64,000 bases of DNA from Turicimonas muris (GTDB lineage Bacteria; Pseudomonadota; Gammaproteobacteria; Burkholderiales; Burkholderiaceae_F): positions 558,001 through 622,000 of the forward strand of contig NZ_NHMP01000001.1 in NCBI RefSeq assembly GCF_002221595.1, read 5' to 3'. Below the pieces are notes generated by a model, which saw only the letters and a program-made list of their open reading frames with translations, searched no databases and was not told where the DNA came from. The first letter of the stretch is position 1. Each line of letters begins with the position of its first letter. Positions 1-7,955 of this stretch are shown piece by piece. The translations under genes were made by a program, and so were the position numbers.

Positions 1-1011
1 TCCAGCACTCCGGAACGTTCCTGGTCTTGCCATGGATCGGCCGGATTGTAGGTAAACGTAGCCCCGTTTGAAAGATTAATTTGGGCTCCAGTGACTTTCA
101 GAGAACTTTCCTCGACATCTTTTAACTCATCTTTTGTCACGCCAAAATAAGACATAACGAAGTCTCCCTCCCACTTAGACTCAGGGTTGCTTAGGTAGAC
201 AGTAATGTTGCCGTTAGGATTTGAGCCATTTGCTTTACCGTTGAACATGAAACTCATGTTGCCTTTTAGTTTAACCGTCCTATTTTTTGACGGATTCACT
301 AAAATAGTCGAGTTCCCGGCAGTTGTGAAAACTTCATTGGCGGTAATTGTTGTATCGCCATTAAATGTTATTTTCCCTCTATTCGATGCTATTGCTCCGT
401 AGCTACCGTTTTCATTATTGCCTTCGCGATCAATACCGGAAATAAAAGAAAAGTTCCCATTAACATTGATTTCAGCGATTTCGGTGCCATTTCGATCTGC
501 TTCTGCCCACAGTCCTACAGGAGTATTGCCAGAACTGTTCTGATCATAAAGAGACAGAGTAATATTTCCAGCATTCAGATTGAGTTTGGAGCCGTCTCCA
601 AGGGAGGAAAAAGCAACAAGCTCTTGAGTATTGTGAGAAGAAACATTGATGTTAATCGTAGAAGATTTGTCGCCGATTTCTAGCGAACCTCCAGGGCCGG
701 CTCCAAAAAGAAAATCTCCAAAATCTTGAAATTCTGTCGTTTCTGGGAGGTTGATAGATAAATTACCATTAATTGTGGCTTTGCCTAACGAGTAAACACC
801 ACCGATTCTGAGAGGGAAATTATGTTCATAATCAATGGGTGTATTGAACTCGATGAATTTTGTTACCTCAAAACCATTAAATGTTTTTGTTTCATCGGCA
901 ACAACGATGACTGGTTCAGCAGCTTGTGCTGTTATTGGGGGGGGGTAAAAAAGTTAAAGCAGCCAACATCACTTGGGATAAAGTGAGTCGGGTGAAGTTT
1001 TTATAGGACAT
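1..1011 (-). CDS. Autotransporter-like surface protein, N-terminal part, phase-variable and OFF in this sequence
   Basis: The ATG at 1011 follows a GGAG site nine bases upstream. Twenty-two codons lead into nine C (937-945 on the plus strand), and the frame then ends at a TGA at 916-918 after 31 residues. With eight C the frame stays open to the window edge. That product would have a signal peptide with hydrophobic core LAALTFLPPPITAQA and a probable cut before AEPVIV, then an Asn/Gly/Thr-rich passenger of beta-helix type (segments such as GKITFNGDTTITANEVF). I read the whole stretch 936-1 in that frame and found no stop. The C-terminus and any beta-barrel lie outside the window. Known phase-variable adhesins use such homopolymer tracts. 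The OFF state could also be a sequencing error in the tract, or a true pseudogene. Confidence 0.75.
937..945 (-). repeat. Homopolymer tract of nine C (G on plus strand) in codons 23-25 of the autotransporter-like gene
   Basis: There are nine uninterrupted G on the plus strand. Lengths of 8 (or 5, 11) restore the passenger frame. Nine and ten both lead to an early stop. This is the sort of tract that changes length by slipped-strand mispairing. Confidence 0.9.
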
Positions 1012-1670
1012 TTGAAGACACTCCGATTTAACTAGTTAAATGTAATTCGGGTTAACTATGAACCATAAACAGAGTTAACCCGCAGGAAGTTTAACTTTTA
1101 ATCATTTACTCTTCTATCAAAACTAACCCTTAGAAAAATCCTTGTTTTTGGTATTAAAAATAGAAGTTTTCCCTCAGAAAAAAGCTTAAGACCGCTTTAC
1201 TAATGAATTCTAAGCTTTGGTTCATAAACTTATCTTTAGTGGTAAAACCATCATAAAAATAGCTTTACGAAAATTTTCCTTTATGACAGGTTGATTCTCT
1301 TGGATTTGTATAATCCTATTGGTACAGAATTCTGAAATAGAAAAAGTTACAGACTTAAAGAGGAGCCTGTTGCACAAGAGAGGGCATTATAAAGGTGTGA
1401 GTAGATCTTGTAAAAAAAGCAAATTTGGTAATTTTTGTAGATGAGACCTCATCATTCAAATTCAATACGCTTGCCTTTAATCGCTTTGTGTTTTTTGCAA
1501 ACGAATTACGGCTTTTCAAAAATGCCAGTATCGGCCTAATGAAGTTTTTTTAGTTAGCATTTGAAGTTGCTTTATTGCTCGTTGCTACATATCCTATTCC
1601 AAGCTCAAGTCCGAAGGAAGAAACAGCAAGAGGTCCCAAAGGACCTCTTGAGTAAGGCTATATTAGGAGA
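1012..1670. promoter_or_regulatory. Upstream region of the autotransporter-like gene, with two palindromes
   Basis: No gene is visible here. A perfect 16-bp palindrome lies at 1026-1041 (ATTTAACTAGTTAAAT), only 15 bases from the start codon. An inverted repeat with 9-bp arms lies at 1048-1056 and 1074-1082 (CGGGTTAAC / GTTAACCCG). Both contain GTTAA half sites and could be operators of the phase-variable gene. The rest is AT-rich without clear signals up to the terminator at 1627-1650. Confidence 0.5.
1627..1650 (-). terminator. Hairpin terminator behind the left reductase operon
   Basis: Arms CAAGAGGTCC / GGACCTCTTG are perfect over 10 bp around a 4-base loop, 20 bases past the stop codon of the last flavoprotein. 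The T-run on the minus strand is weak (CTGTTTCTT). Confidence 0.65.
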
Positions 1671-3140
1671 CTACAGTTTAGAAACCTGAATACCGCAAAG
1701 TCTGCCGAAGGTGAAGATATCGCAGATAGCATTTCCGCCGAGTCGGTTGGTTCCATGAATGCCGCCGGTCACTTCACCGACTGCATATAAGCCGTCAATC
1801 GGTTTGCCGTATCTGTCAATTACTTGGCTGTGCGGATTGATGACAACGCCGCCCATGGTATGGTGAACGCTCATGCCTGAATAACCGGCCCAGAACGGAG
1901 CTTTTTCAATCTTAGTCAGGTTGCGCGGAGCTTTGCCTAACTTGTCTTTCTGAGCATCGACACCGGCATTAAATTCATCAATTGTTGCTCTCAAAGCCTT
2001 AGGATCTACGCCCATTTTCTGAGCCAACTCTTCAATAGTATTGGCTGTCCAAGCATCGCCCGTTTCCAGACCTTTCTTGGCCATGTCTTGGTGTCCTGGG
2101 TTCAAATCGCCGAAGCCTCTGGAGTCAACGATGGCATAGCCGGTTTGTTTCGGAAGGCCGAGAACGGCGTCACGAATATTGTCGCGTCTTTCGTCTTCAC
2201 GAATAAATCTCTTGCCGTCCGGACCAACCATAATGAAGTTCTTTGCATACAAGTGAAGAATGATTCTCTGTTTTCTTCCCGGAGGGCAGCCTGGATTGCA
2301 CTGGATGAAATCCATACCAACGGTGTCGGCACCGATATCTTGCATCAACGGAATCAAATCGCCGGTAGAGCATGGCAGGTTGGTTGTTGTGAGATTCAGC
2401 ATGCGAGGATCATATTTGGCACGCATCTGAGGATTTGCACCGTAACCTCCGGTGGCAACGACAACAGCCTTGTTAGCTTTGACTGTCTTGTGGTTTCCGT
2501 CTTTGTCAACATATTCTGCGCCGATAACTTTGCCTGACAGTTGGTTTTCACGGAATAAGCGGACAACTCGGGAATTTGTAAGGATCTGAACACCTGCTTT
2601 GTCGCACTGAGGTTTGAGAACTTTGATGTAGTCACTGCCTAAAGAACCGAAAGGTGCGTGGCAGCGTGGATAAAGACCGCCGTAAATTTGGTAGACGTCA
2701 TCTTTGAACTTCATACCCATGTCCTGAAGCCACTTAACGGCGTCATAGGAGTTTGCGGTCATGGTCTTAACGAGTTCCGGATTGGCGCGTCCGTCGCCGC
2801 CGGCTAAAGTTTGTTCGGCATGCAGTTCTGGGCTGTCCTGAATATTCTGTTTCTTCTGACGAATAGGGTCTACGGAGTTGAAACCGCCGCCGGAAATAGA
2901 AGTATTGCCTCCTACGAACGGCATTTTTTCAAGAATAAGAATGTTCTTGACGCCGTTTTGAGATGCGGATACAGCTGTGGCTAAGCCTGCACCGCCTGCA
3001 CCGATAACTAAAAGGTCGGCGGTCTGATCCCATTTCTGAGGGGCTGCATCAGCTGCATGAACAGCAGAGGGCAAAGCAATTGAAGTAAGAAGACCGGCTG
3101 CGGTGCTTCCTAAAAAACTTCTGCGTGATAATTTTGACAT
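1671..3140 (-). CDS. Exported FAD-dependent reductase of the fumarate reductase/flavocytochrome c family (flavoprotein B, left module)
   Basis: 489 residues from the ATG at 3140, chosen over upstream starts because AAGGAG precedes it at good distance and the protein then begins with a Tat signal (SRRSFLG, cut near VHA-ADAAP). The FAD-binding GAGGAG lies near residue 47. Conserved family motifs follow: GGDGRANPEL, HHTMGG, and GIHGTNRLGGNA near the C-terminus, which hold the catalytic His and Arg of FccA-type fumarate reductases. DERRD supplies the Arg proton-donor region. The position that is QxHPT in fumarate reductases reads QCNPGCPPG, so the substrate is probably not fumarate. There is no heme domain, so electrons must come from a separate quinol- or cytochrome-linked donor. 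It is the last gene of the operon with the kinase at 7064. The substrate is unknown. Confidence 0.85.
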   Translation of the reverse strand: MSKLSRRSFLGSTAAGLLTSIALPSAVHAADAAPQKWDQTADLLVIGAGGAGLATAVSASQNGVKNILILEKMPFVGGNTSISGGGFNSVDPIRQKKQNIQDSPELHAEQTLAGGDGRANPELVKTMTANSYDAVKWLQDMGMKFKDDVYQIYGGLYPRCHAPFGSLGSDYIKVLKPQCDKAGVQILTNSRVVRLFRENQLSGKVIGAEYVDKDGNHKTVKANKAVVVATGGYGANPQMRAKYDPRMLNLTTTNLPCSTGDLIPLMQDIGADTVGMDFIQCNPGCPPGRKQRIILHLYAKNFIMVGPDGKRFIREDERRDNIRDAVLGLPKQTGYAIVDSRGFGDLNPGHQDMAKKGLETGDAWTANTIEELAQKMGVDPKALRATIDEFNAGVDAQKDKLGKAPRNLTKIEKAPFWAGYSGMSVHHTMGGVVINPHSQVIDRYGKPIDGLYAVGEVTGGIHGTNRLGGNAICDIFTFGRLCGIQVSKL

Positions 3141-3232
3141 TTGTTTTCTCCTTGGAAGGTTTGATACCTTAAGGAGAATGCTACAGAATAGCTTTTCTTC
3201 CGTTGACACCTCATGTGGTATTGATTTTTGAA

Positions 3233-4645
3233 TTAGTTTGTGCTAATAGCTGATTCTGCTGCGATCATTCCATAAGTTAATGCATCACAAATGCCGTTGC
3301 CGCCGATTCGATTGTTTCCGTGAATTCCTCCGGTGCATTCTCCTGCCGCATAAAGACCAGAAATAACTTCTCCTTGCGCGTCAAGACATTGCGCCCTTGA
3401 ATTGATTTTCAGGCCGCCCATGGTGTAATGAATTGACATGGAGGTTCGAGCCGCCCAGAAAGGCGGCTGGATAATCGGGTGATTGACGGTACCTTCAATA
3501 GCTTTATTGTAGGCGTTGACTGCGTTTTTTAGATTTTCCCCGGGAACACCCATTTTTAAAGCCAGCTCGTCAAGAGTTTCACCTTTAAAGGCGTCTCCTG
3601 TTTCAATTCCTCGAATGGCATCCCTTCTCATCAGAAGGTCATAGGATTCAAAACCATCGTTGTCGATGACGGAAAAACACATTTTTCCGGGTTGCGCGAG
3701 CACAGCTTCTTTAAGGAGATCTCGTCTGGCGCCTTCATCAGTAAATCGATTGCCTTCGGAATTGACTAAGATGAAGCGGGAGACATCATTATGAAATCTG
3801 ACTCGTATTTTGCCTGTCGGATGGACGCCCGGCAGACATTGGATATTTTCCATCTGGATGAGTTCGCATCCGACTTTCTCGGCTGCTAATAAAAGCTCTC
3901 CTGTTGAACCGGGTCCCGTGTTATGGGTTAGATGGGATAGGCGTGGGTCATATTTTGTGACGAGGTCTGGATTAGAGCCGAATCCTCCTCCGGAAAGAAT
4001 AACGGCATTCTTGACCCGAAGAGTGACCAGTTTGTTGTTTGCGTCAAGATACTGCAGTCCCGAGAGTCTCCCGCTTTTGTCGCGAATGAGTGCGGTTACT
4101 TGACAGTTTTTTCTAATTTCCGCTCCTCGTTCCATAGCTTTTTCACTGAGCGTATTGATGTAGCCAAGTCCGTTGGGAAGGCTTGGGATATGACATCTTG
4201 GAAAGTGAGAGCCATAGATTTCAATGACGGAATTCTGAAATTGGACACCTTGGGACTCAATCCATTTCAACATTCTCGGAGCATTTCTAACCAGAGTTCG
4301 GATAAGTTCCGGATCTCCTCGACAATCTCCTTTAACGTAAATGTCTTGAAAGTGTTTTTCCTCACTGTCGATAATCTGAAGAGGTGTTTGTCTTTTCGGA
4401 TCAACTACTCCCAAGTAGCCGCCGCTAATTAAGGTGTTGCCGCCGATTTTGCTCTGCTTTTCCAGAACAATGATTTTTCCCTTATAAAGTTCGGAGGCAC
4501 GGGCGGCCGCTGCCAGTCCTGCTCCTCCGGCACCGACAATGACGATGCCTGCTTCTTCTGTTCTATTGAAGAAAGAGGCAAAGGAAGAAGCGGGAAGGAA
4601 GGGAGAGACTGCGCCTAATGCGTAAAGGAACTTTCTTCTAATCAT
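3233..4645 (-). CDS. Exported FAD-dependent reductase (flavoprotein A, left module)
   Basis: 470 residues. The N-terminus MIRRKFLYALGAVSPF resembles a short Tat signal. The FAD motif GAGGAG sits at about residues 38-43, with LEKQSKIGGNT following. The catalytic region is conserved: HYTMGG and GIHGNNRIGGNG. The QxHPT position reads QCLPGVHPTG, unlike fumarate reductase and unlike its downstream neighbour. The start codon overlaps the stop of the response regulator (ATGA), so translation is probably coupled. Sequence identity between proteins A and B is spread over the whole length, consistent with an old duplication inside the operon. Role inferred: terminal reductase for an organic electron acceptor, controlled by the two-component system encoded directly upstream. 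Confidence 0.83.
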   Translation of the reverse strand: MIRRKFLYALGAVSPFLPASSFASFFNRTEEAGIVIVGAGGAGLAAAARASELYKGKIIVLEKQSKIGGNTLISGGYLGVVDPKRQTPLQIIDSEEKHFQDIYVKGDCRGDPELIRTLVRNAPRMLKWIESQGVQFQNSVIEIYGSHFPRCHIPSLPNGLGYINTLSEKAMERGAEIRKNCQVTALIRDKSGRLSGLQYLDANNKLVTLRVKNAVILSGGGFGSNPDLVTKYDPRLSHLTHNTGPGSTGELLLAAEKVGCELIQMENIQCLPGVHPTGKIRVRFHNDVSRFILVNSEGNRFTDEGARRDLLKEAVLAQPGKMCFSVIDNDGFESYDLLMRRDAIRGIETGDAFKGETLDELALKMGVPGENLKNAVNAYNKAIEGTVNHPIIQPPFWAARTSMSIHYTMGGLKINSRAQCLDAQGEVISGLYAAGECTGGIHGNNRIGGNGICDALTYGMIAAESAISTN

Positions 4646-5274
4646 TTCACGGAATCCTTTCCGATTTGACGTAAAAAATCGGTGAGTTCAACGATAGTCC
4701 GAACCTGAAGTTTTTCTAAGATGGAAGAACGGTATTTCTTAACGGAGTTCTCAGAAATATCTAAGTCAATGGCAATGACTTTATTGGCTGTTCCGTTTGC
4801 AACCATCGGAGCTATATCTTTTTCCCGTTCTGTCAATTGTTCGTATAGTTCCAGCATATTGTCATGCTCGATATTCTTTTGTCGGGAAAGAATATTCTTC
4901 TCAACTGCATTCTTGACAGCTTCCTGAAGTCTTTCGTCATTAGCCGGCTTAACTAAAAAATCTACTGCTCCTTTCTTTAAGGCGGATACCGCCATATCAA
5001 TATCGCCGTGGCCGGTTAAGAATATGATCGGCAGATCAATATTCTTTTCCATCATTAATGACTGAAGTTCCATTCCGTTGAGTCCGGGCATACGGATATC
5101 CAAAATGATGCATCCTGGTCTTTCCGAGTCATCTTTAGAGAGAAATTCTTCAGCAGAAAGATATTGTGCTGTTTGCCAGCCTTCCATTCTCAACAGAAAG
5201 CTTTCGCTTCCCAGGACCATCTCGTCATCATCGATAAGACGTATTAACGGTGTGAGCTTTTTATAGGTTTTCAT
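4642..5274 (-). CDS. FixJ/TtrR-type response regulator (left module)
   Basis: 210 residues: receiver domain then LuxR-type helix-turn-helix. The acidic pocket DDDE is near residue 16, the phospho-acceptor Asp is at residue 59 in CIILDIRMPG, then FLTGHGD and the conserved Lys in FLVKPAN. The DNA-binding part begins at LTEREKD and has the recognition helix region SENSVKKYRSSI. Its start overlaps the stop of the sensor kinase and its stop overlaps the start of flavoprotein A. The architecture matches TtrR of tetrathionate respiration and FixJ. Likely target: the operon promoter upstream of 7064. Confidence 0.9.
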   Translation of the reverse strand: MKTYKKLTPLIRLIDDDEMVLGSESFLLRMEGWQTAQYLSAEEFLSKDDSERPGCIILDIRMPGLNGMELQSLMMEKNIDLPIIFLTGHGDIDMAVSALKKGAVDFLVKPANDERLQEAVKNAVEKNILSRQKNIEHDNMLELYEQLTEREKDIAPMVANGTANKVIAIDLDISENSVKKYRSSILEKLQVRTIVELTDFLRQIGKDSVK

Positions 5275-7064
5275 TTTTGTTGCTTGGGAAAAGTTATAAA
5301 GATCTGAAGGCCTTGAAGTTCAAGCTGTTCAAAATCGATTCTGGCTCGGTATTTTTCAGCGATGGCCAGGATAATGCTGAGTCCTAGTCCAAGCCCGTCC
5401 GGTTTCACGGATTCTTGGAGAGCAGATTTCATTTTTTCTAATTGCTCGGAGGAAATTCGAGGACCGTTATCCTTTACCGATACGATTGCTTGAGTCTCCG
5501 AATTTTCGACGGTGCATATGATACTTCCGTTCTCACCTAATGATTCTGCTGCTTCGGCGGCATTCTTAAGCAGATTGAATATGAGTAATTCAATTTCTAA
5601 AGGATCGGCTTCGATCTGCGGATTTGAATTGAGATTAGAGGAAATCTTAAGCTGGCTCGGTGCAAAAGCCTTGATGGAATCAATTGCTTTTTGGGCGCAA
5701 TCTTTGAGCGAAATAACAGAGAGCTGATCTTTCGAGGACTTGCTGTAGCTTCTGACTTTTTCGACGATATCTCCAGCGCGTCTGATCCCGCGGTCTATTT
5801 CTCTGACTGCCTCGTGAAGGATCTCATCCGAATTATTGGTCTTGCTTAGGTATTTTGAGAGACCTTTAGCGTAGTTGGCAACTGAAGAAATGGGCTGTTT
5901 AAGTTCATGAGCAAGAACTGAAGATATTTGAGAGACCATGCCTCTTTTCTCTAATTGCGTTAACCTTTTCAGCCGTTTCTTGGCAATTTCTGACATGGCA
6001 TCACGCTGGGAAATAGCAGTGCGAAGTTCTTCCGTGCGTTTGAACACCAATTGGTTGACACGAATGATATGGAAAAGCAGTCCGCAGATAAGCAGAAATA
6101 CCAGAAACAGCTCTTTTTGAAAGCGTTTCGCTAAGGCTAGCAGAGAGACTTCCTTGTCGGAGTAAGGACCCAGTTTTAAATTTTCAAACAGCTTTTGAAC
6201 GCCAAGAAAGTCACTGGCAATGCTCCAATCTGATTTGGTTAATTCTTTCGGCATTGTAAGGAGTGAGATCGTGAGAGTTCTTACTATCTCCGGCTCTGCC
6301 TTCGGGAAAGATGAAAAGACAACGTCCGGAAATAACTCTGTAGATGTTTTACATGCAAAATCCGTTGGTTTGAGTCCTATTAACTTGAAGTTGTCAGGAT
6401 TAATGCGCCGATTCTTTGCCAATTGTTCAAATTCGCAGGTCGGAATAATAGCGACATCCGCCTTGTGGCTTAACAAGTAACTCAATGGTCCAGGGGAACT
6501 GTAATTGGTAAAAAGAATCTCTGAAAAGAACTTTTCTGTGTTGAAGCCATGGGAAGTAATTTCATGAAGGCCGCTGAGCCAACCGGCTAAAGCAGAACTC
6601 TCATAGGAAACCGCTTTTCTCCCCAAGAGAGAACCGACATCATTTCCTGGAAAGTTTTTGGTTGTCACAAAAAGAGAGCCGACGGAACGTGATGGATTCT
6701 TAGAAAACTCCGGTTTCCGAGTAACGATTTGTCTTAGTCCCGTTGGAAGCATATGAGCCGCAAAGAAACCGCTGGGAGATATAAGAAAATCAAATGGCTT
6801 TTTGTTTAAGTCTTCGGGTGAAATATTGAGATTAATTTCTTCAGTAGAAAATCGAATTTCCGGGTGTTTTTTGCGCAGGTATTCCATGGTTGGGCCGAAA
6901 CAGTCCAAATAGAAGAAAGGATCCTCTAGTTGAACTACTCCTATTTTGACATGCTGTTTACTTACAGCGTCAGAAGGGCGAGCTTCAGAACAGACCAAGA
7001 CAGTGCTGCAGAGGATAGCAGCCGCAAAAAACATCAATTTTCTCAGAAAAGCGTCTGGAAGCAT
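5271..7064 (-). CDS. TtrS-like sensor histidine kinase with PhnD-type periplasmic binding domain (left module)
   Basis: 597 residues. A signal peptide or first membrane helix at about 8-28 is followed by a periplasmic PhnD/TtrS-like ligand-binding domain to about 310 (KIGVVQLEDPFFYLDCFGP, and the typical CKTSTELFPD near 238). The second membrane helix is at about 318-336, then a coiled linker, an H-box with His386 in AHELKQP, the N-box IFNLLKNAAEA, and G-boxes DNGP and GLGLGLSI. TtrS senses tetrathionate with the same arrangement. The ligand here is unknown but is probably the electron acceptor of the two reductases in the same operon. First gene of the operon. The ATG at 7064 starts a plausible signal peptide. 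Confidence 0.88.
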   Translation of the reverse strand: MLPDAFLRKLMFFAAAILCSTVLVCSEARPSDAVSKQHVKIGVVQLEDPFFYLDCFGPTMEYLRKKHPEIRFSTEEINLNISPEDLNKKPFDFLISPSGFFAAHMLPTGLRQIVTRKPEFSKNPSRSVGSLFVTTKNFPGNDVGSLLGRKAVSYESSALAGWLSGLHEITSHGFNTEKFFSEILFTNYSSPGPLSYLLSHKADVAIIPTCEFEQLAKNRRINPDNFKLIGLKPTDFACKTSTELFPDVVFSSFPKAEPEIVRTLTISLLTMPKELTKSDWSIASDFLGVQKLFENLKLGPYSDKEVSLLALAKRFQKELFLVFLLICGLLFHIIRVNQLVFKRTEELRTAISQRDAMSEIAKKRLKRLTQLEKRGMVSQISSVLAHELKQPISSVANYAKGLSKYLSKTNNSDEILHEAVREIDRGIRRAGDIVEKVRSYSKSSKDQLSVISLKDCAQKAIDSIKAFAPSQLKISSNLNSNPQIEADPLEIELLIFNLLKNAAEAAESLGENGSIICTVENSETQAIVSVKDNGPRISSEQLEKMKSALQESVKPDGLGLGLSIILAIAEKYRARIDFEQLELQGLQIFITFPKQQK

Positions 7065-7955
7065 CTTGTTGTCTACGGATTTTAGTCTTGGGAATTGTGG
7101 TTAAGTCCATGACTATAAGTGTAGTGGAGGTTCCATGAACAGATATAGCCTTATTGGAATAATTCCGTAGAGTCCGGTAGGTTTTACGGAAATCAATTGG
7201 TTAGAGTGATTTCCTTGTTTCTTCTTTTGTCAATCAAAGTTTTTTACCTATATTGTTAATACACAAATAAATAAAGTTTGCTTTTAAATGCGCCATTCAA
7301 AAAAATGGCATTTTTGCCAACTTTTTGGAATGAGAGGTTTTACAGGGAAGCGCTAAAAAAATTTTGCGGGTTAATCTCGAAAATCTCTATCAAAAAGACA
7401 GGCGGTTATTTGATTTAGCTGGTGTGCTTTGGATTAAACCCAGCTCGTTTTTCCATTGATTAGGTTTCTATAGCGTCTCGAGAAGATGGAGTTTTCCTCT
7501 TTGAGAATGAATCTCCAGAAGCTCTGAAATTTCTTCTATAAAAGAATTTTCATCCAAAGTTAACTAATTTTTCTTTTATAAAAGAAAAATTAACTATGCT
7601 CATCGTAACATTTCACCGCAACTTCGATTCCTTTTTCATTTCTGATTTTCTAGTGCCTTTTTGGGCTTCAGTCAGTAATGGAGCTCCTCTTCTTAGCAAG
7701 AAACCTTTCTCCAGACCAATCCTCTTCTCTTCACTAATGAAAAACTTTTCGAAGGGATCTGGTTTTTGAGGTTCAATTTTTTCTATAGAGTTTCTTTCAA
7801 GAGGCCGGAGGTTCAATCTCCTTGTCTGTGCGTCATCTTAAAAATAAAGGGTTCCTAGCAGCTATTTGTTTTTTGACAATCGAAGGACCGTTACAATAAG
7901 CTCAACACTCAAACCCAAATTCCTTAATCCAACCTTACGCGCTCATACTATCGGG
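7065..7955. promoter_or_regulatory. Central region between the two divergent sensor-reductase operons
   Basis: About 890 bp without a convincing gene. It must hold the promoters of both operons. A perfect 28-bp palindrome lies at 7565-7592 (AT-rich, centre AT, one C/G pair in each arm). A pair of overlapping inverted repeats lies at 7292-7319 (GCCATT/AATGGC and TGGCA/TGCCA), which cannot form together. A short frame on the minus strand at 7613-7816 begins with TTG directly abutting its only purine-rich site and was not accepted as a gene. Confidence 0.45.
7565..7592. repeat. 28-bp perfect palindrome
   Basis: The arms are fully complementary: TAATTTTTCTTTTA and TAAAAGAAAAATTA. It lies in the region shared by two divergent, paralogous two-component/reductase operons, so an operator for the response regulators is possible. 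There is no gene end nearby that would need a terminator. Confidence 0.7.

Noticed and set aside
7292-7320. TGGCATTTTTGCC as a sigma-54 promoter for the left sensor operon
   Set aside because: GG and GC are only seven bases apart, not ten; it reads better as a small hairpin.
7613-7816. 67-codon frame on the minus strand between the two sensor operons
   Set aside because: TTG start directly abutting the only purine-rich site, no recognisable content, in a region expected to be regulatory.
7866-7955. TTG start extending the right sensor kinase by 30 residues
   Set aside because: The extension is not signal-like and would bury the signal peptide that starts at the ATG at 7956.
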